Source: Chara braunii (Eukaryota > Streptophyta > Charophyceae > Charales > Characeae). From it: a stretch of 46,832 nt of DNA. Numbering within the stretch: position 1 is the first letter of the stretch; the number at the start of each line of letters is the position of its first letter. Made by a program: the position numbers and the translations under genes. Shown here piece after piece: positions 31,216 to 40,851 of the stretch. The notes under the pieces are model-generated. The model was not told where the DNA came from. It saw only the letters and a list, made by a program, of their open reading frames with translations, and made no database searches. The stretch covers positions 730,129-776,960 of the forward strand of contig BFEA01000039.1 in the NCBI GenBank assembly GCA_003427395.1, given 5' to 3'.

Positions 31216-31622
31216 AGTGTTTCTGTTGATTTTGTAGTAGATCAGGTCTTGTTGGGATCCAGTTAGCTTTGTTGATTGCGGAATGTGGTGTTGGGCCTGT
31301 AGGGGCGGGTCTCTGTGGCCCCATGAGGGCAAGACCAGCTGTGGCGGACCCACCAGGTGTGGTGCTCCGCCTGGGATAGAGATGGAGATGGAGGATGAAG
31401 GGGGAGGGAGATGGCACAGCACAGCTCCCGCGCTAGACTCCAACGCACGTACTCCAAACTGTGCGAATCTAGCTACCATGTACTTCCTTACCAACTGGTT
31501 ATCTCGAAGGTAAGGCACCAAGCATGCCACAGGCACAGATCTGGTGGCAATTGGAATTGAACCCACAACCTCCAGAATGCCGCTTGGGTGTCTTACCAAC
31601 TGAGCTACAACCACTTGGCACA
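31216..31622 (-). mobile_element. tRNA-derived SINE T1
   Basis: On the minus strand the A box is TAGCTCAGTTGGTAAG (31592-31607) and the B box is GTGGGTTCAATTCC (31553-31566). A unique body of about 330 bp follows. It ends at the F1 copy e border without poly-A. The long minus-strand ORF here (212 aa, containing VVAQLVRHPSG) is read-through of the tRNA head, not a gene. Confidence 0.72.
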
Positions 31623-32030
31623 TACACGATTTCACCACACACCAGCCTCTCTTCTGTGACCTTGGAAGTGATCTTCCCGAACCTAGATCCCTGAAGGAGA
31701 AGATCCTCCGCACTTCTGGCGTTGCTGGGCTTGACAAGGGTTCCTGCGTGTCAAGCCCTCAATCCCAGGGGTTCTCTCACCGCCGCTGGGATAGTGGGCT
31801 TGCAAAAAAAAAAAAAGAAAAAAAAAAAGAGGGCTCTTATTTGGAAAAAAAAACAAAAAACAAAAAAAAAAACAAGGGTGATTGAAGCAAGACATTCTCT
31901 CACTTTTGGAGATAGGATCTGCACAAGCATTGTGTGTCGTCTTTCTTCGGCTTCCCTCCTCTATTCCTCTTGAGCTTGCTGCTGTTCTCAACTGCAGTTA
32001 CTGCATGCCTCCTCCCATACCGCTCCCTCC
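31623..32030. other. No gene seen; A-rich tract
   Basis: Contains A-rich runs at 31804-31873. Otherwise unassigned. Confidence 0.5.
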
Positions 32031-32560
32031 CATAAACTTTTGCATCCTTCCCTGCCGAAATCGCCTCAAAGTCTGGATCATCCATCCTTTTTTTCTCTGG
32101 TCGCCTCTTCCTCTTCCGCCTTGCGCACTCCCACGTCCTCCTATTCTTCATCTGCCTGTTTCATCACCTACACTCTCCCCTCCCTTGCCTTGCTCACACT
32201 CTCACTTGCTTTTCCCTCTCTCCCTCTTGACCTCCTGTTCTCTGTCCTCTCTCATGCGCCTACTGCGTGTATTGCCACTGCAATCACCCACTGCAAGTTG
32301 TTTTTGCATCTTTCTCTGCCGAATTGCCTGGGTCATCCATCCTCTTTTCTCTGGTCTCCTCTTCCTCTTCTGCCTTGCGCACAGCTCCCACGTCCTCCTA
32401 CTCTTCGTCTGCCTGTTTCCTCACCTACCCTCTCCCCTCCCTTGCCTTGCTCTCACGCTCTCACTTGCCTTTCCTCTTCTCTGTCCGTCTGGCCTTTCTC
32501 GTCTGCTTGATTTGTTCACATCGGCTGTTTACTTCCCAGTTCCTTCTGCTATCGGTGCAC
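32031..32560. repeat. Pyrimidine-rich tandem duplication, period about 256-262 bp
   Basis: Two diverged units start at about 32037 and 32299. Paired blocks are CTCTGGTCGCCTCTTCCTCT / CTCTGGTCTCCTCTTCCTCT and CTCCCCTCCCTTGCCTTGCT (both units). The 249-aa plus-strand ORF across it is Leu/Pro/Ser-rich and follows the repeat composition. Confidence 0.8.
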
Positions 32561-33960
32561 TCTTCTCGTTCCCACGGTTGTCGCCTACCCTTACTCCGCT
32601 CGCAGCCTCTACAGCCCTCAGAATTGCCTGACACAGATAGTGAGTCAAACAAGGGTAGGGCGGGGTTCTGTTCAGCACTGGTGTCGTAGAGGGCGAGGAG
32701 GCTGTCCCCCTTCTGTTGTCTTCGGCCACAGTGAGTAAGGGTAGGGCAGGGGTAGGGGTGCACTGCATTTTGCCTTGGGCACCGGCCCCGCAAGGAAGTT
32801 GTTTTTAGAAAAGAAGGAAGAAACTTAATTGGCACCGATTCGGCGTGTCAAGATAGCCCCTACTGCACCCATCTCCCCCTGCTGAATTTGGATGCCACCG
32901 CTGTCTAGTCACATGGAAATGTGCCTGGTGAACGTTTTCGCAACAGCACTGAGCTCATTCCTTTCTTCCTTTTGCCTCCCCCCCCCCCCCCCCACCTCTT
33001 TTCTTTCTAAGACTTTTAGGGTGACGGCCTTGAGCTATTTACCATTTTGGCTCCATTTAGGCCAGTAATGGGTTGGTATTAGAAAAATAGAGAAGCACAG
33101 TACTGCAGGACAATTTTGCCCAACTGAAGGAGACAGCTGCAGTTGGGATGTCCCAGCTCAAACTTTGCGCGGTTCAACCACCAGTCCCCATGAAGCAGAA
33201 TGATTCAAGCCATCATGTTGTTCCACCGACCCAAAAAGATGTGGGACTACCTCCCTCCTTTTTCCGTCTTTTGCCCCCACGAAATGAGCCCGGTGGCCAA
33301 CGCTTTATTATGCAATGAAATCTTTTTTTTTTTCTCCCCGGGACCTCACAGTTCAACCCAGATAGTGCTGGAAAACTCCCCCAACTTTGACCCACCAGTC
33401 TCTTTCTCGGATATGTTGTTCTGATGTGGCTGTTAACCTGCCGCATAGTTGGGGGCTCACTGCTCAGCCTATTGGATGGAAAAGGCTGGTGGCACCAGGC
33501 AAAAAGATGCACTATTTTTGGGCACCCGCGCCCCTCTTCGTTTTTCGTCGGCACACAGTAGACATGCGGATTGCAAAAAGGGGGCTTGGACAGAGGCAGT
33601 ACAACAGCAGTTAACTCCATGTGTCAATCAAGAGAAGGGAGACAAGTATGGCAGCTCAATTCAGTTACAGCTCTTTTTGGCGTAAGCTCCGACCATTTGC
33701 GTATTGGTTAGATCGACTTAGACGTTAGCCTGGCAAATCATCAGTTGTGCGTTCTATTTCGATTGGACATGCACATGCTTTCATGCCGTAACCACCATAG
33801 AGGGTCTTTTTTTTTTTTTTTTTTTGTTGACGGGTGCGTGGCTGTTGGACATGTGGGATGAGTGTGGTTGGGTACACCAGGGCACAGAGTAATCTGTGCT
33901 TGGGTGGGTGAAGCACTCTGAAGCACTCATCTTGGGGCTTCACTTTAACCACTGAGTTAG
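32561..33960. other. No gene recognised; fragments of repeats
   Basis: It includes a C run (32977-32993), a SINE T3 3' fragment (about 33015-33050), an F1-like GTTCAACCACCAGTCCCC (about 33172) and a T run (33809-33825). On the minus strand near 33960-33900 is a tRNA-A-box-like CTAACTCAGTGGTTAAAG. ORFs are short and isolated. Confidence 0.45.
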
Positions 33961-34745
33961 CCCGCTTAGCCTATTGGCAAGCCATGCATTGTGTGTTTGA
34001 CTCATGGATTGGGGACAAGCACATTTGCATACAACCCCCCACTTGAAGCGGCTGGGAGGGCTTGACAACGGGGAGGTTGAAGGTTTGGCTGCCGTCGGCC
34101 CTCAACCTCCCCTGTGCATGCTGAGTTGGTGCAAGATTGGCACCCGAGGCCCACAGCCTAGTGCAATGCACATACACATACATGATATTACACAGGGACA
34201 GCCAAGGGTCTGGGAATGGAGGATCGGTCGCTCAATGAGCGTGGATGGTTGGGTGAAGGCGTAGGCAGCCCTCCTAAGGGGGGGAGATTAAAGGAAAGGT
34301 ACCCTCCTAAGGGGAAGGTAAGGGTTGGAAGGTTAACTGCCATCTGGTAGATTAGGGCGGCGTCATAACGACTAAAACAGAGCCATCAGTCGAAAGGCTC
34401 TACTATTGGAGGCTGCTCTTTACCACCACCGATAGTATCCCAGACGGGGTCATGAAAAGAAAAAGGGTGGTGTTGTAGTCCGTCCTCCTATGGGACATAT
34501 CAGAGGGAAGATTGGGGTATCCTGAGAGTCAATGGGGGACCTTAGCAAGAGAGAGAAAGGAGGTGGGGGAGGGGGGTTGCCTCTTGGAGTAGACTGGGAG
34601 GTAGATGACAGTTCATCTTCAGATGGCGGGCGAGTGACTATACACAGGTTACACATATATTATATAAGATTAGTTAGGGCTCATGCAGCTGCAAGATAAC
34701 AATCCAGTCACTCCAAGAGGGGGGGAGATAGGGGTGAAGGTGGAC
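33961..34745. other. No gene; weak tRNA-like head and hairpin
   Basis: At 33967-34010, CTTAGCCTATTGGCAAG and TGTTTGACTCATGG resemble degenerate A and B boxes. A hairpin GGGGAGGTTGA / TCAACCTCCCC spans 34070-34112. A short direct repeat CCCTCCTAAGGGG occurs twice near 34269-34305. The rest is unassigned. Confidence 0.35.
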
Positions 34746-34749
34746 AGCT

Positions 34750-34848
34750 TGAGATGCTGGTAGGAGCAGTCGCCTCAAGCTATCCCGTGCTTGCTCTCCA
34801 TCTATTGGCGGGGAGCAGCACCTGCTGAGAAGCGGGCCCAGCGTCTCT
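34750..34848 (-). repeat. 3'-end module, antisense, no tail
   Basis: Reverse complement shows GACGCTGGGCCCGCTTCTCA, GCTGCTCCCCGCCAATAG and GGCGACTGCTCCTACCAGCA, aligning with 28396-28500. No poly-T beside it. Confidence 0.7.
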
Positions 34849-35040
34849 TGTTACAATTATTCAATATCGCATTCATATCAAAGCCAATTGGACCCTGTAG
34901 GGGGAGTTTTCTGTGATGTCCGACCACAGGCCGGTACTGATGTGCATACTGAGATGCCTAACATTGTTGTCCGACCTTTCCCCCCTTTATCTTATTGACT
35001 GAAGCTGGTCATCTTCGTTTTTGTAGGAAAAAGGACACTC

Positions 35041-35160
35041 TTTTTTTTTTTTTGAAACGACTCTCCTTCAATGTTAGTGGTGCTGATAAGAGCAGACACC
35101 ACTACCACCTAGGAGGAGGCTCCGTCTATTGGTGGGGCAGACACTCAGCTCCTAAGCCTC
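35041..35160 (-). mobile_element. 3'-end-module retrocopy, antisense
   Basis: The poly-A tail appears as T at 35041-35053. The body reverse complement has CTGCTCTTATCAGCACCACT and CCACCAATAGACGGAGCC. The upstream half is degenerate. Confidence 0.75.
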
Positions 35161-35269
35161 GAGACCTTTGACCCTACAAGCAAGCTCATAGAGACATTGA
35201 GGCCTCCTTGTGATCCACTCTTTGTCCATGAAACCGTCTGCTCGGTTGGTCCTGGGTGTTACAGGGCCA

Positions 35270-35270
<1 letters not shown>

Positions 35271-35304
<34 letters not shown>

Positions 35305-35375
35305 CAACTCCATCTATTAATGGGGAGCATCACCTGCTGGAAACCGGGTCCAGCGGCCACATTGAAAGGGAAGAT
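35271..35375 (-). mobile_element. 3'-end-module retrocopy, antisense, short form
   Basis: A 28-base T run (35271-35298) adjoins the module directly. Reverse complement: CTGGACCCGGTTTCCAGCAG, then GTGATGCTCCCCATTAATAG. The GCTCTTACCAGCATCA part is absent. Confidence 0.75.
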
Positions 35376-35698
35376 AAGAGTTGGAGATGTCGGGTAAGTG
35401 ACTGGTTACGCACAGAGAGGCAATATGCAACATATCAACAACGATAACAACAGCAGGGACATACACGCCATTTGACTCAGTAAGGCCTGCGATGTAAGCC
35501 CAAATTGAATGTGGGAGGGTGGCAGGAGGATAGAGGCAGGGTTTTTCATTCCTGGGAAGTGTACTCCAAGAATATCCCCCTGCAAAGCTAACTGTTAGTA
35601 GTACTTAGTACCAGTGCATCAGCAACCTGCCGCCTAAAAGACACGGCAGCATTTGGCATAAAACTTGTTAAAGCATGTAACTTTGGCTCGATACTAAG
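35376..35698. other. No gene seen
   Basis: Unassigned sequence between two 3'-end-module copies. Only short unsupported ORFs. Confidence 0.5.
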
Positions 35699-35703
35699 AT
35701 GTT

Positions 35704-35840
35704 AAGGGACGCTGGACCCGTTTTCCAGCAGGTGCATCTCCCCACCAATGGAACGGAGCCAACAACAACACGGGACGGTGGAGGGGGTGTCTGCTCCTAC
35801 GAGCAACCCCCCCCCCCCCACACCCACAGCCGATATCCCC

Positions 35841-35871
<31 letters not shown>

Positions 35872-35877
35872 AAAAAA
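35704..35877 (+). mobile_element. 3'-end-module retrocopy with poly-C and poly-A
   Basis: It begins AAGGGACGCTGGACCCG, then TTTTCCAGCAGGTGCATCTC. It ends in C runs (35806-35819 and 35837-35861) directly followed by 16 A (35862-35877). The pyrimidine tail may be a later expansion. Confidence 0.75.
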
Positions 35878-36090
35878 CAGAAACAATAACAGGGACGAAT
35901 ATAACAATAATAATATCAAGAGAATCGTTGCACTAGGGCGATGAACCACAGTAACTCAAGAGCTGACATAGGTTACACCTTGGCTTGGCCCATTAGTCAC
36001 GACCAATGATAGTTTGAGGAAAGTGGATGGTGCCCGCAACCAGGGTTAACGTGGATTATAGTTTTCTGTATCATCTGTTTGGGGCCTCTG

Positions 36091-36148
36091 CAGACTGTAA
36101 AGGGTTCAGCCTCCTGATGAGTCAGTGAAACTCCGATGAAACAGTTGT
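36091..36148 (+). ncRNA. Hammerhead ribozyme candidate HH1 (type III topology)
   Basis: Core CTGATGA (36114-36120) and GAAA (36138-36141). Stem III: CAGACTGT (36091-36098) with ACAGTTGT (36141-36148), six consecutive pairs including one G-U. The cleavage triplet is GTA, 36097-36099, allowed by the NUH rule. Stem I: AAGG (36100-36103) / CCTC (36110-36113), loop GTTCAG, first pair A-C mismatched. Stem II: 36121-36137 with two internal mismatches, loop AAA. All core bases match the consensus. Self-cleavage is inferred from sequence only. Confidence 0.72.
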
Positions 36149-36470
36149 CACAACCCTTCGTTTGTTGCCCTCTTCTCCCTCACTGCCTACAGTTTACCGG
36201 GCAGTTCTGTTTGACAATATAGTCGGTGAAACTGCCACGAGTCAGTCTGTCACAGCCCCTCTTTTGTTGTCCTCTTCCCCCTCTCTCCCTACAGTTTACT
36301 GAGCAGTTTTGTTTGACTATACAATATATATGTATGTATACATCGCTATCTAGAACTGCCTTCTGAACCATAGGCAGCGGGGGGAAAGAGGACAAGGAAC
36401 GAGGGGTTGTGACAGATTATTCTGATGGAGTTTCTAAATCTGCTGAGGGAGCGCTAAACTCAACCCCGAA
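36110..36470. repeat. Hammerhead-family tandem and inverted units
   Basis: A unit of about 108 bp (GTCAGTGAAACT...CAGTTCTGTTTGACAATATA, about 36121-36215) is followed by a diverged direct copy (about 36220-36325). Then comes an antisense copy (about 36350-36470) with a mutated core. Shared landmark: GTCACAACCC, then a pyrimidine-rich stretch, then CTACAGTTTAC. Confidence 0.7.
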
Positions 36471-37250
36471 CAGACCTAAATCCAGCAACCCTGCCTGCTG
36501 TTCTCTCTCTAACGATAAAGAATGACGAAAGTCAAAGCAGACTATCACTCAGACACACCAGGCGGAAAACTCTACAGACTGTAGGTTCACACCTCGTCAT
36601 AAGCTGAAAAAAAAACAAGCAATAGCCAAAAAAGCTATGTTACCAGGGCGGACGTTCGGGACCCCCCTGGACGTCCAACTTGTCCGATCGAACAACTGGG
36701 GAGATGTCTCCCGGAGACAGTATGTCCAAACCTCCCCCCCCAAAGAAAACAAAAAAAGTTGTTTTGAAAAATTTTCTGTGGGTTCCCCCTCACATGAGGT
36801 ATATGCCAAAAACAATCTGGGTCATTTGAGCCTGTAGAAAAAAAGATAAAAACTGCCAAAGATGTCTTTGTCAATTTCAACCAAATTGGGATTAATTTCA
36901 ATCACGCACTCCCCCCCCCCCCCCNNCCCCNNCCCCCCNAAAAAAAANTNCCCCCNNGCTTTGCATTATATATTTTTTTGCTCTAAATGAGATGAAAATT
37001 GTTTTATGGGGTCACCTCATGTAGTGCAGGGCACCCCTCATTTTTTTTTTTCTCGCTTACATCCATAAAAAATGATAAAATACACTCCAGACACGTCGTT
37101 GGCACAGGAAGCACAACATGGCTGCAAAGTGACGGCTCCGAACACTCTTGTTCAATGTGAACGAAAAAACTACTGTGGGGAGCTAGCAAAGTTATGGTAT
37201 ACATCGTCATAGACAACTGGCCAATGAACCTTAGGCAGAGAGGGAGAAGA
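36471..37250. other. No gene seen; low-quality C run
   Basis: At 36909-36958 C and A runs are mixed with N, indicating uncertain base calls. Elsewhere unassigned. Sequence at about 37140-37250 is an antisense extension of the hammerhead family (CTCTGCCTAAGGTTCATTGG on the minus strand). Confidence 0.5.
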
Positions 37251-37280
37251 GGATAACAAATGAGTGGTTGTGACATACTG

Positions 37281-37330
37281 TTTCGTTGGAGTCCCACAGA
37301 CTGATCAAAAGGCTAAACCCTCACATGATG
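37281..37330 (-). pseudogene. Degenerate hammerhead HH3
   Basis: On the minus strand: GAAA (37284-37281), stem II like that of HH5, core TTGATCA (37308-37302) instead of CTGATGA, and stem I GAGG...CCTT. The C3 and G8 changes predict loss of activity. Confidence 0.7.
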
Positions 37331-37396
37331 CACTACTAGGGATTAGCTTAGGTTTCAAAACACTTCTTTTTCCATAGGTTATCGATAACTTCAAAA

Positions 37397-38131
37397 CATA
37401 CTTGCAAGTGCACGTCGTGCGGGCGGTTCCCTACGTGCAGCGCACGCGCCCAACCGATCCCATGCGGCGCACGACGTGTGCAGGGAACGACCTGTCACCT
37501 CACTCAGAAAAAAAAAGGCCGGGTTCGAAATGGTGCGTTTGAGGGCCCCCGCCAAAATTACAAGCGAGATGAAAAAAAAAATTACAGTACTGCCTCATCT
37601 TGCTCCTCCTCCCCTTCCTCATCCTCTATGTCTCCTCCTCCCTTCTCCTTGTCATCTCCTCCGACTCGTCCTCCTCCTGTTCGTCCTCCTCCTCCTGCTC
37701 TTCCTCATCCTCCTTGTCTCCTCCTCCTCCTCGTACTTCCTCATCTTCCATGCCTCCTCGTTTCCTTCCCTTCCTCATGTCCTCCCCTTCCTCGTGTCCT
37801 CCCCTTCCTCGCCGTCCATGTTTCCTCTTCCTCCCGCTCGTCGTCCTCCTCCTGCCCTTCCTCTTTTCCCTCCGTCCATCTCTTCTCCTCCCCCCATCTC
37901 GACTCCTCCTCCTAGTCGTCCTCGCTATCCTCGTCCTCCTCCTCATCCACATCCTCCTCCTCCTCTCCATATCCCCCTCTCCTCGCCATATCCCCATCTT
38001 CCTGTCATACGCCCGCCCGTTCCCCCTCCCAGAAAAAAGATAAAAAATAATAATAAAAATAAAAAACCTGCACGATTCTGCACAGGCACGGAACTCCGCA
38101 CGAATGTGCGGCTCGTGCGGCTGCAAGTATG
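37397..38131. mobile_element. 735-bp hAT-like non-autonomous element with polypyrimidine core
   Basis: The ends CATACTTGCA and TGCAAGTATG are inverted. The flanks CTTCAAAA (37389-37396) and CTTTAAAA (38132-38139) form an 8-bp TSD with one difference. Monomer 2 shows the empty site (ACTTTAAAATAAC, about 38558). Subterminal GC-rich inverted blocks (TGCACGTCGTGCG and CGCACGACGTGTGCA) lie at the left. The interior 37590-38030 is CTC/TCC-rich. The 8-bp TSD suggests hAT. ORFs up to 225 aa are low complexity; no transposase. Confidence 0.82.
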
Positions 38132-38425
38132 CTTTAAAATAACAAACATATGAAAAGAAGGATGCACTACTAAGGCTTTCAGACATTAGCTTAGTTTCTC
38201 GGCTATTGACTAATGTTAAAGTTACAACAGTAGATGAAACATATTGGTAAAAGAAGGATGCATGGCTATTGTGTACCTACAACAAAATTTACATGAAAGA
38301 TATAATATTTCATAAGGGTAGCATCGTATTTAAGGACATCTGATACCACGGATCTTTCGATTAAAAAATAATCAAGGTAGGAAGACCTTAATAATTAAAA
38401 TAAAAGAGACATTTTGAAAGATAAT

Positions 38426-38850
38426 AAATGAGTGGCTATAATATATTGTTTCATTGGGGTCCCACAGACTGATCATGACGCTAAACCCTCTCAGGATGCA
38501 CTGCTAAGGATTAGCTTTGGTTTCAAAACACTTCTCTTTTCCATAGGTTATCGAGAACTTTAAAATAACAAACATGTAAAAAGAAGGATGCACTACTAAG
38601 GCTTTCAAACATTAGCTTAGTTTCTCAGCTATTGACTATGTCAAGTTACAACAGTAGATGAAACATATTGGTAAAAGAAGGATGTATAGCTAAGGTTATT
38701 GTGTACCTACAACAAAATTTACATAAACAAAATAATATTTTATAAGGGTAGCATCGTATTTAAAAATATATGGCATGACCGATTTTATAGTAAAAAAACA
38801 ACCAAGGTAGGGAGACCTTAAAGGTAAAATAAAATAGACATTTTGAAAGG
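38426..38850 (-). repeat. Hammerhead-family monomer 2 (about 426 bp)
   Basis: A tandem direct copy of monomer 1, uninterrupted, ending GACATTTTGAAAG before unrelated AATGCTTG. AT-rich, no ORF. Confidence 0.85.
38449..38495 (-). pseudogene. Degenerate hammerhead HH4
   Basis: On the minus strand GAAA (38452-38449) and a stem II copy are kept, but the core reads ATGATCA (38476-38470). Predicted inactive. Confidence 0.65.
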
Positions 38851-39595
38851 AATGCTTGTTAAAGCGTATATGGCTAGTAGAAGTGTTAAAATAGATCCTG
38901 TGAAAATGTGTATCATGTCCATATTAGAAACAACATTGTTCCATGGATCAAGGTTTAATAATTGCCTCAATCATCCTAATGATAAAAATCTACTTACAAC
39001 TTAACATCTAATTTGATATTTTTCGCAACGATGAAATAAAGGAGCTTATTCTTTGCAATAATTGTAACTGTATATGTGGTTTAAGTTTTTTGTTTGCTTT
39101 ACGGCGTGTGCGCTTGTATACAAAACATACAAGAAATGATAACACAACTGCAAAACTACTCGTGAGACTTTTTAAGTGGTATTCTAACTTCAGTAGGTGA
39201 GCCTGATGATTTTAAACCATATTATCTTTTGCAATTTGCTTGGTCATCGTCATAAGTTAAACTTTTCCCAAATAAAAATATAAAAAACATGGTTCGTCAC
39301 ATAATGACATGATAATGTTCAACGTCCTCGTTACTTCTCAATAATCTAGTAATAGACGTACAATGTTATATTAGTACCGTCCATGAAAAAAGATATATTC
39401 GAGTAGATTTTGATAGAACCTCATAGTACGTGACAAATTCAGATCATGCTTTTCGACAATGCATTGTATGTATTCTACAAGAAAAGAAAAAACAAGATTA
39501 AAAATGAAAAGTTGTGTTGTTGGGCTATGAACTCATACAAAAATAAAATGAATCCCTAAGAGAAACTTAAAACTTGTAATAACAGCTACAAAGTT
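38851..39595. other. AT-rich sequence without recognised features
   Basis: About 740 bases, AT-rich, no ORF above 60 codons, no repeat match within the window. It may be intergenic, or the internal part of the hammerhead-family element. Confidence 0.5.
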
Positions 39596-39607
39596 GACCT
39601 CGATTAC

Positions 39608-39651
<44 letters not shown>

Positions 39652-39730
39652 TCCTTGATAAACATAACCAGTTTCAGCCTACTAGTGGGGGTGATATGAG
39701 CAGCCTCCTGTAGCAGACCTCGATTGCAAC
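39596..39730 (-). mobile_element. Short insert with 15-bp TSD and a 40-base C run
   Basis: GACCTCGATTACAAC (39596-39610) and GACCTCGATTGCAAC (39716-39730) flank a 40-base C run (39610-39649) and 66 bases. Read antisense, the insert has GGAGGCTGCTCATATCACC, similar to the 3'-end module, with a poly-G where poly-A is expected. Confidence 0.7.
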
Positions 39731-39862
39731 GTAATTCACTATAGTAGTAAAGCAAGTAAAACTAGTCCTTGCAGGAAACTCTCTCTCATTTTATCTCAAT
39801 TGTTTGCTTGTTTGTGTGTTTGTCTTTCTCTCCAACCTCGCAAAATATAAACAAACAAAATT

Positions 39863-40041
39863 TCAAAGCTCAGTGTGGTAGACATTGCTGCTCTTCCCCC
39901 TTGTCATTCCCATTTTTTCAGAAACAGTGTGTTTATTAGCTCCTATGTCTTGACTTGTCAATGATGAGCTCTTGACAGCGACCTCATCTCGATCATCTTC
40001 ATCTAAACCATGGTCCCGGCTTCGCACCAGCTTCTCATCAC
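39863..40041 (-). CDS. Candidate 3'-terminal exon of an unknown gene
   Basis: On the minus strand a pyrimidine-containing stretch ends TGCATGCAG and is followed by an open frame. It encodes DEKLVRSRDHGLDEDDRDEV, then AVKSSSLTSQDIGANKHTVS, and ends SNVYHTEL plus TGA. It enters with two bases completing a codon. The composition is charged and free of the simple repeats around it, so it looks more gene-like than most ORFs here. No family was recognised. The exon-like segment at 44170-44237 is on the same strand, but the phases do not join directly. Confidence 0.35.
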
Positions 40042-40121
40042 CTGCATGCATGAAAGGCCAATATAGTTACTTTTCTTTTTGTCTTTTGCCATTTGCCATA
40101 TATATATAGTTACCTAGCTAG

Positions 40122-40204
40122 GCCCGGTTCCCAGCACGTGTTGCTCCCCACAAATAGATTGGAGCTTTNTTCCCATTAAAAAAAAAAAAAAAAAAAAAAA
40201 AAAA
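40122..40204 (+). mobile_element. 3'-end-module retrocopy, diverged
   Basis: GCCCGGTTCCCAGCACGTGT, then TGCTCCCCACAAATAG, ending in a poly-A of about 27 bases (40178-40204). One N at 40169. Confidence 0.7.
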
Positions 40205-40804
40205 GTTACCAAACAGAATGCTAAGCAAGAGAAGCACAAAAGGGTGACAAAGAAAAAAAATAACTTTATCTTTAGCAACGTTCTACGAACATGGTCCCAT
40301 TTCTCTTCGAAGCACTTTCAACTTTTATCCATTGTTAAAGAGTTACCAACTTGAATGTATATTTTAATAATTTATTATTTTTGGTTTGCTTTTCATGACA
40401 TGATAAGTTCCATGCCGTCCTAACTTTTCTTGTGCCTCTTCTTCAGCTGACAGAAAACACACACTCACACACACATGCACATATAAATGAAAGGGGAAAT
40501 GACTAGTATGCCCCTGAACTTTCTGGAAAATACATATTAGTACGTACCGTTAAACCACCAAAGTCCCTCCAACCTCTTTGTCCAGAACCAGATTTCTGCT
40601 GCATGCCAAAAGAAACAAACCAGCACGGGTGCAAAGGACTTTCTTTTTGCCTGGCGCTAAACCCCCTCTTCTTTCCAGTAGGCTGAGCCCCTGTTAACCC
40701 ACCATGTCGGAATGAAATAGCTCGGGAAAAGACTGGTGGTTCAAAGTGGGCTTGGAAACAAAGCCTTTTTTTGTATATTCAAGCAGCTTAATATGTGTGT
40801 GCAC

Positions 40805-40807
<3 letters not shown>
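40205..40807. other. No gene seen
   Basis: AT-rich then mixed sequence. An F1-like TTAAACCACCA occurs at about 40550, and AGACTGGTGGTTCAAAG at about 40730; these could be ends of a decayed F1-type element of about 190 bp. Confidence 0.4.

Positions 40808-40848
<41 letters not shown>
40808..40848. repeat. CA microsatellite
   Basis: About 20 CA units. ORFs through it are repeat translation. Confidence 0.97.

Positions 40849-40851
<3 letters not shown>

Larger units (their letters stand above)
37252..38425 (-). repeat. Hammerhead-family monomer 1 (426 bp, split by an insertion)
   Basis: It runs from GATAACAAATGAGTGG to GACATTTTGAAAG and is directly followed by monomer 2. After removing 37397-38139 its length is about 426 bp, equal to monomer 2. 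Shared blocks include TTGTGTACCTACAACAAAAT and GGGTAGCATCGTATTTAA. The ribozyme-like part (37270-37330) is on the minus strand. Confidence 0.85.

Noticed and set aside
31099-31737. 212-aa minus-strand ORF
   Set aside because: It reads through the SINE T1 tRNA head (VVAQLVRHPSG is the typical translation of such a head) and into MITE F1.
32031-32631. 249-aa plus-strand ORF
   Set aside because: Pyrimidine-rich tandem repeat; Leu/Pro/Ser composition repeats with the DNA unit.
37476-38186. Long ORFs in several frames on both strands (up to 225 aa)
   Set aside because: They are translations of the CTC/TCC tract inside the hAT-like element; all frames are open because the tract lacks stops.
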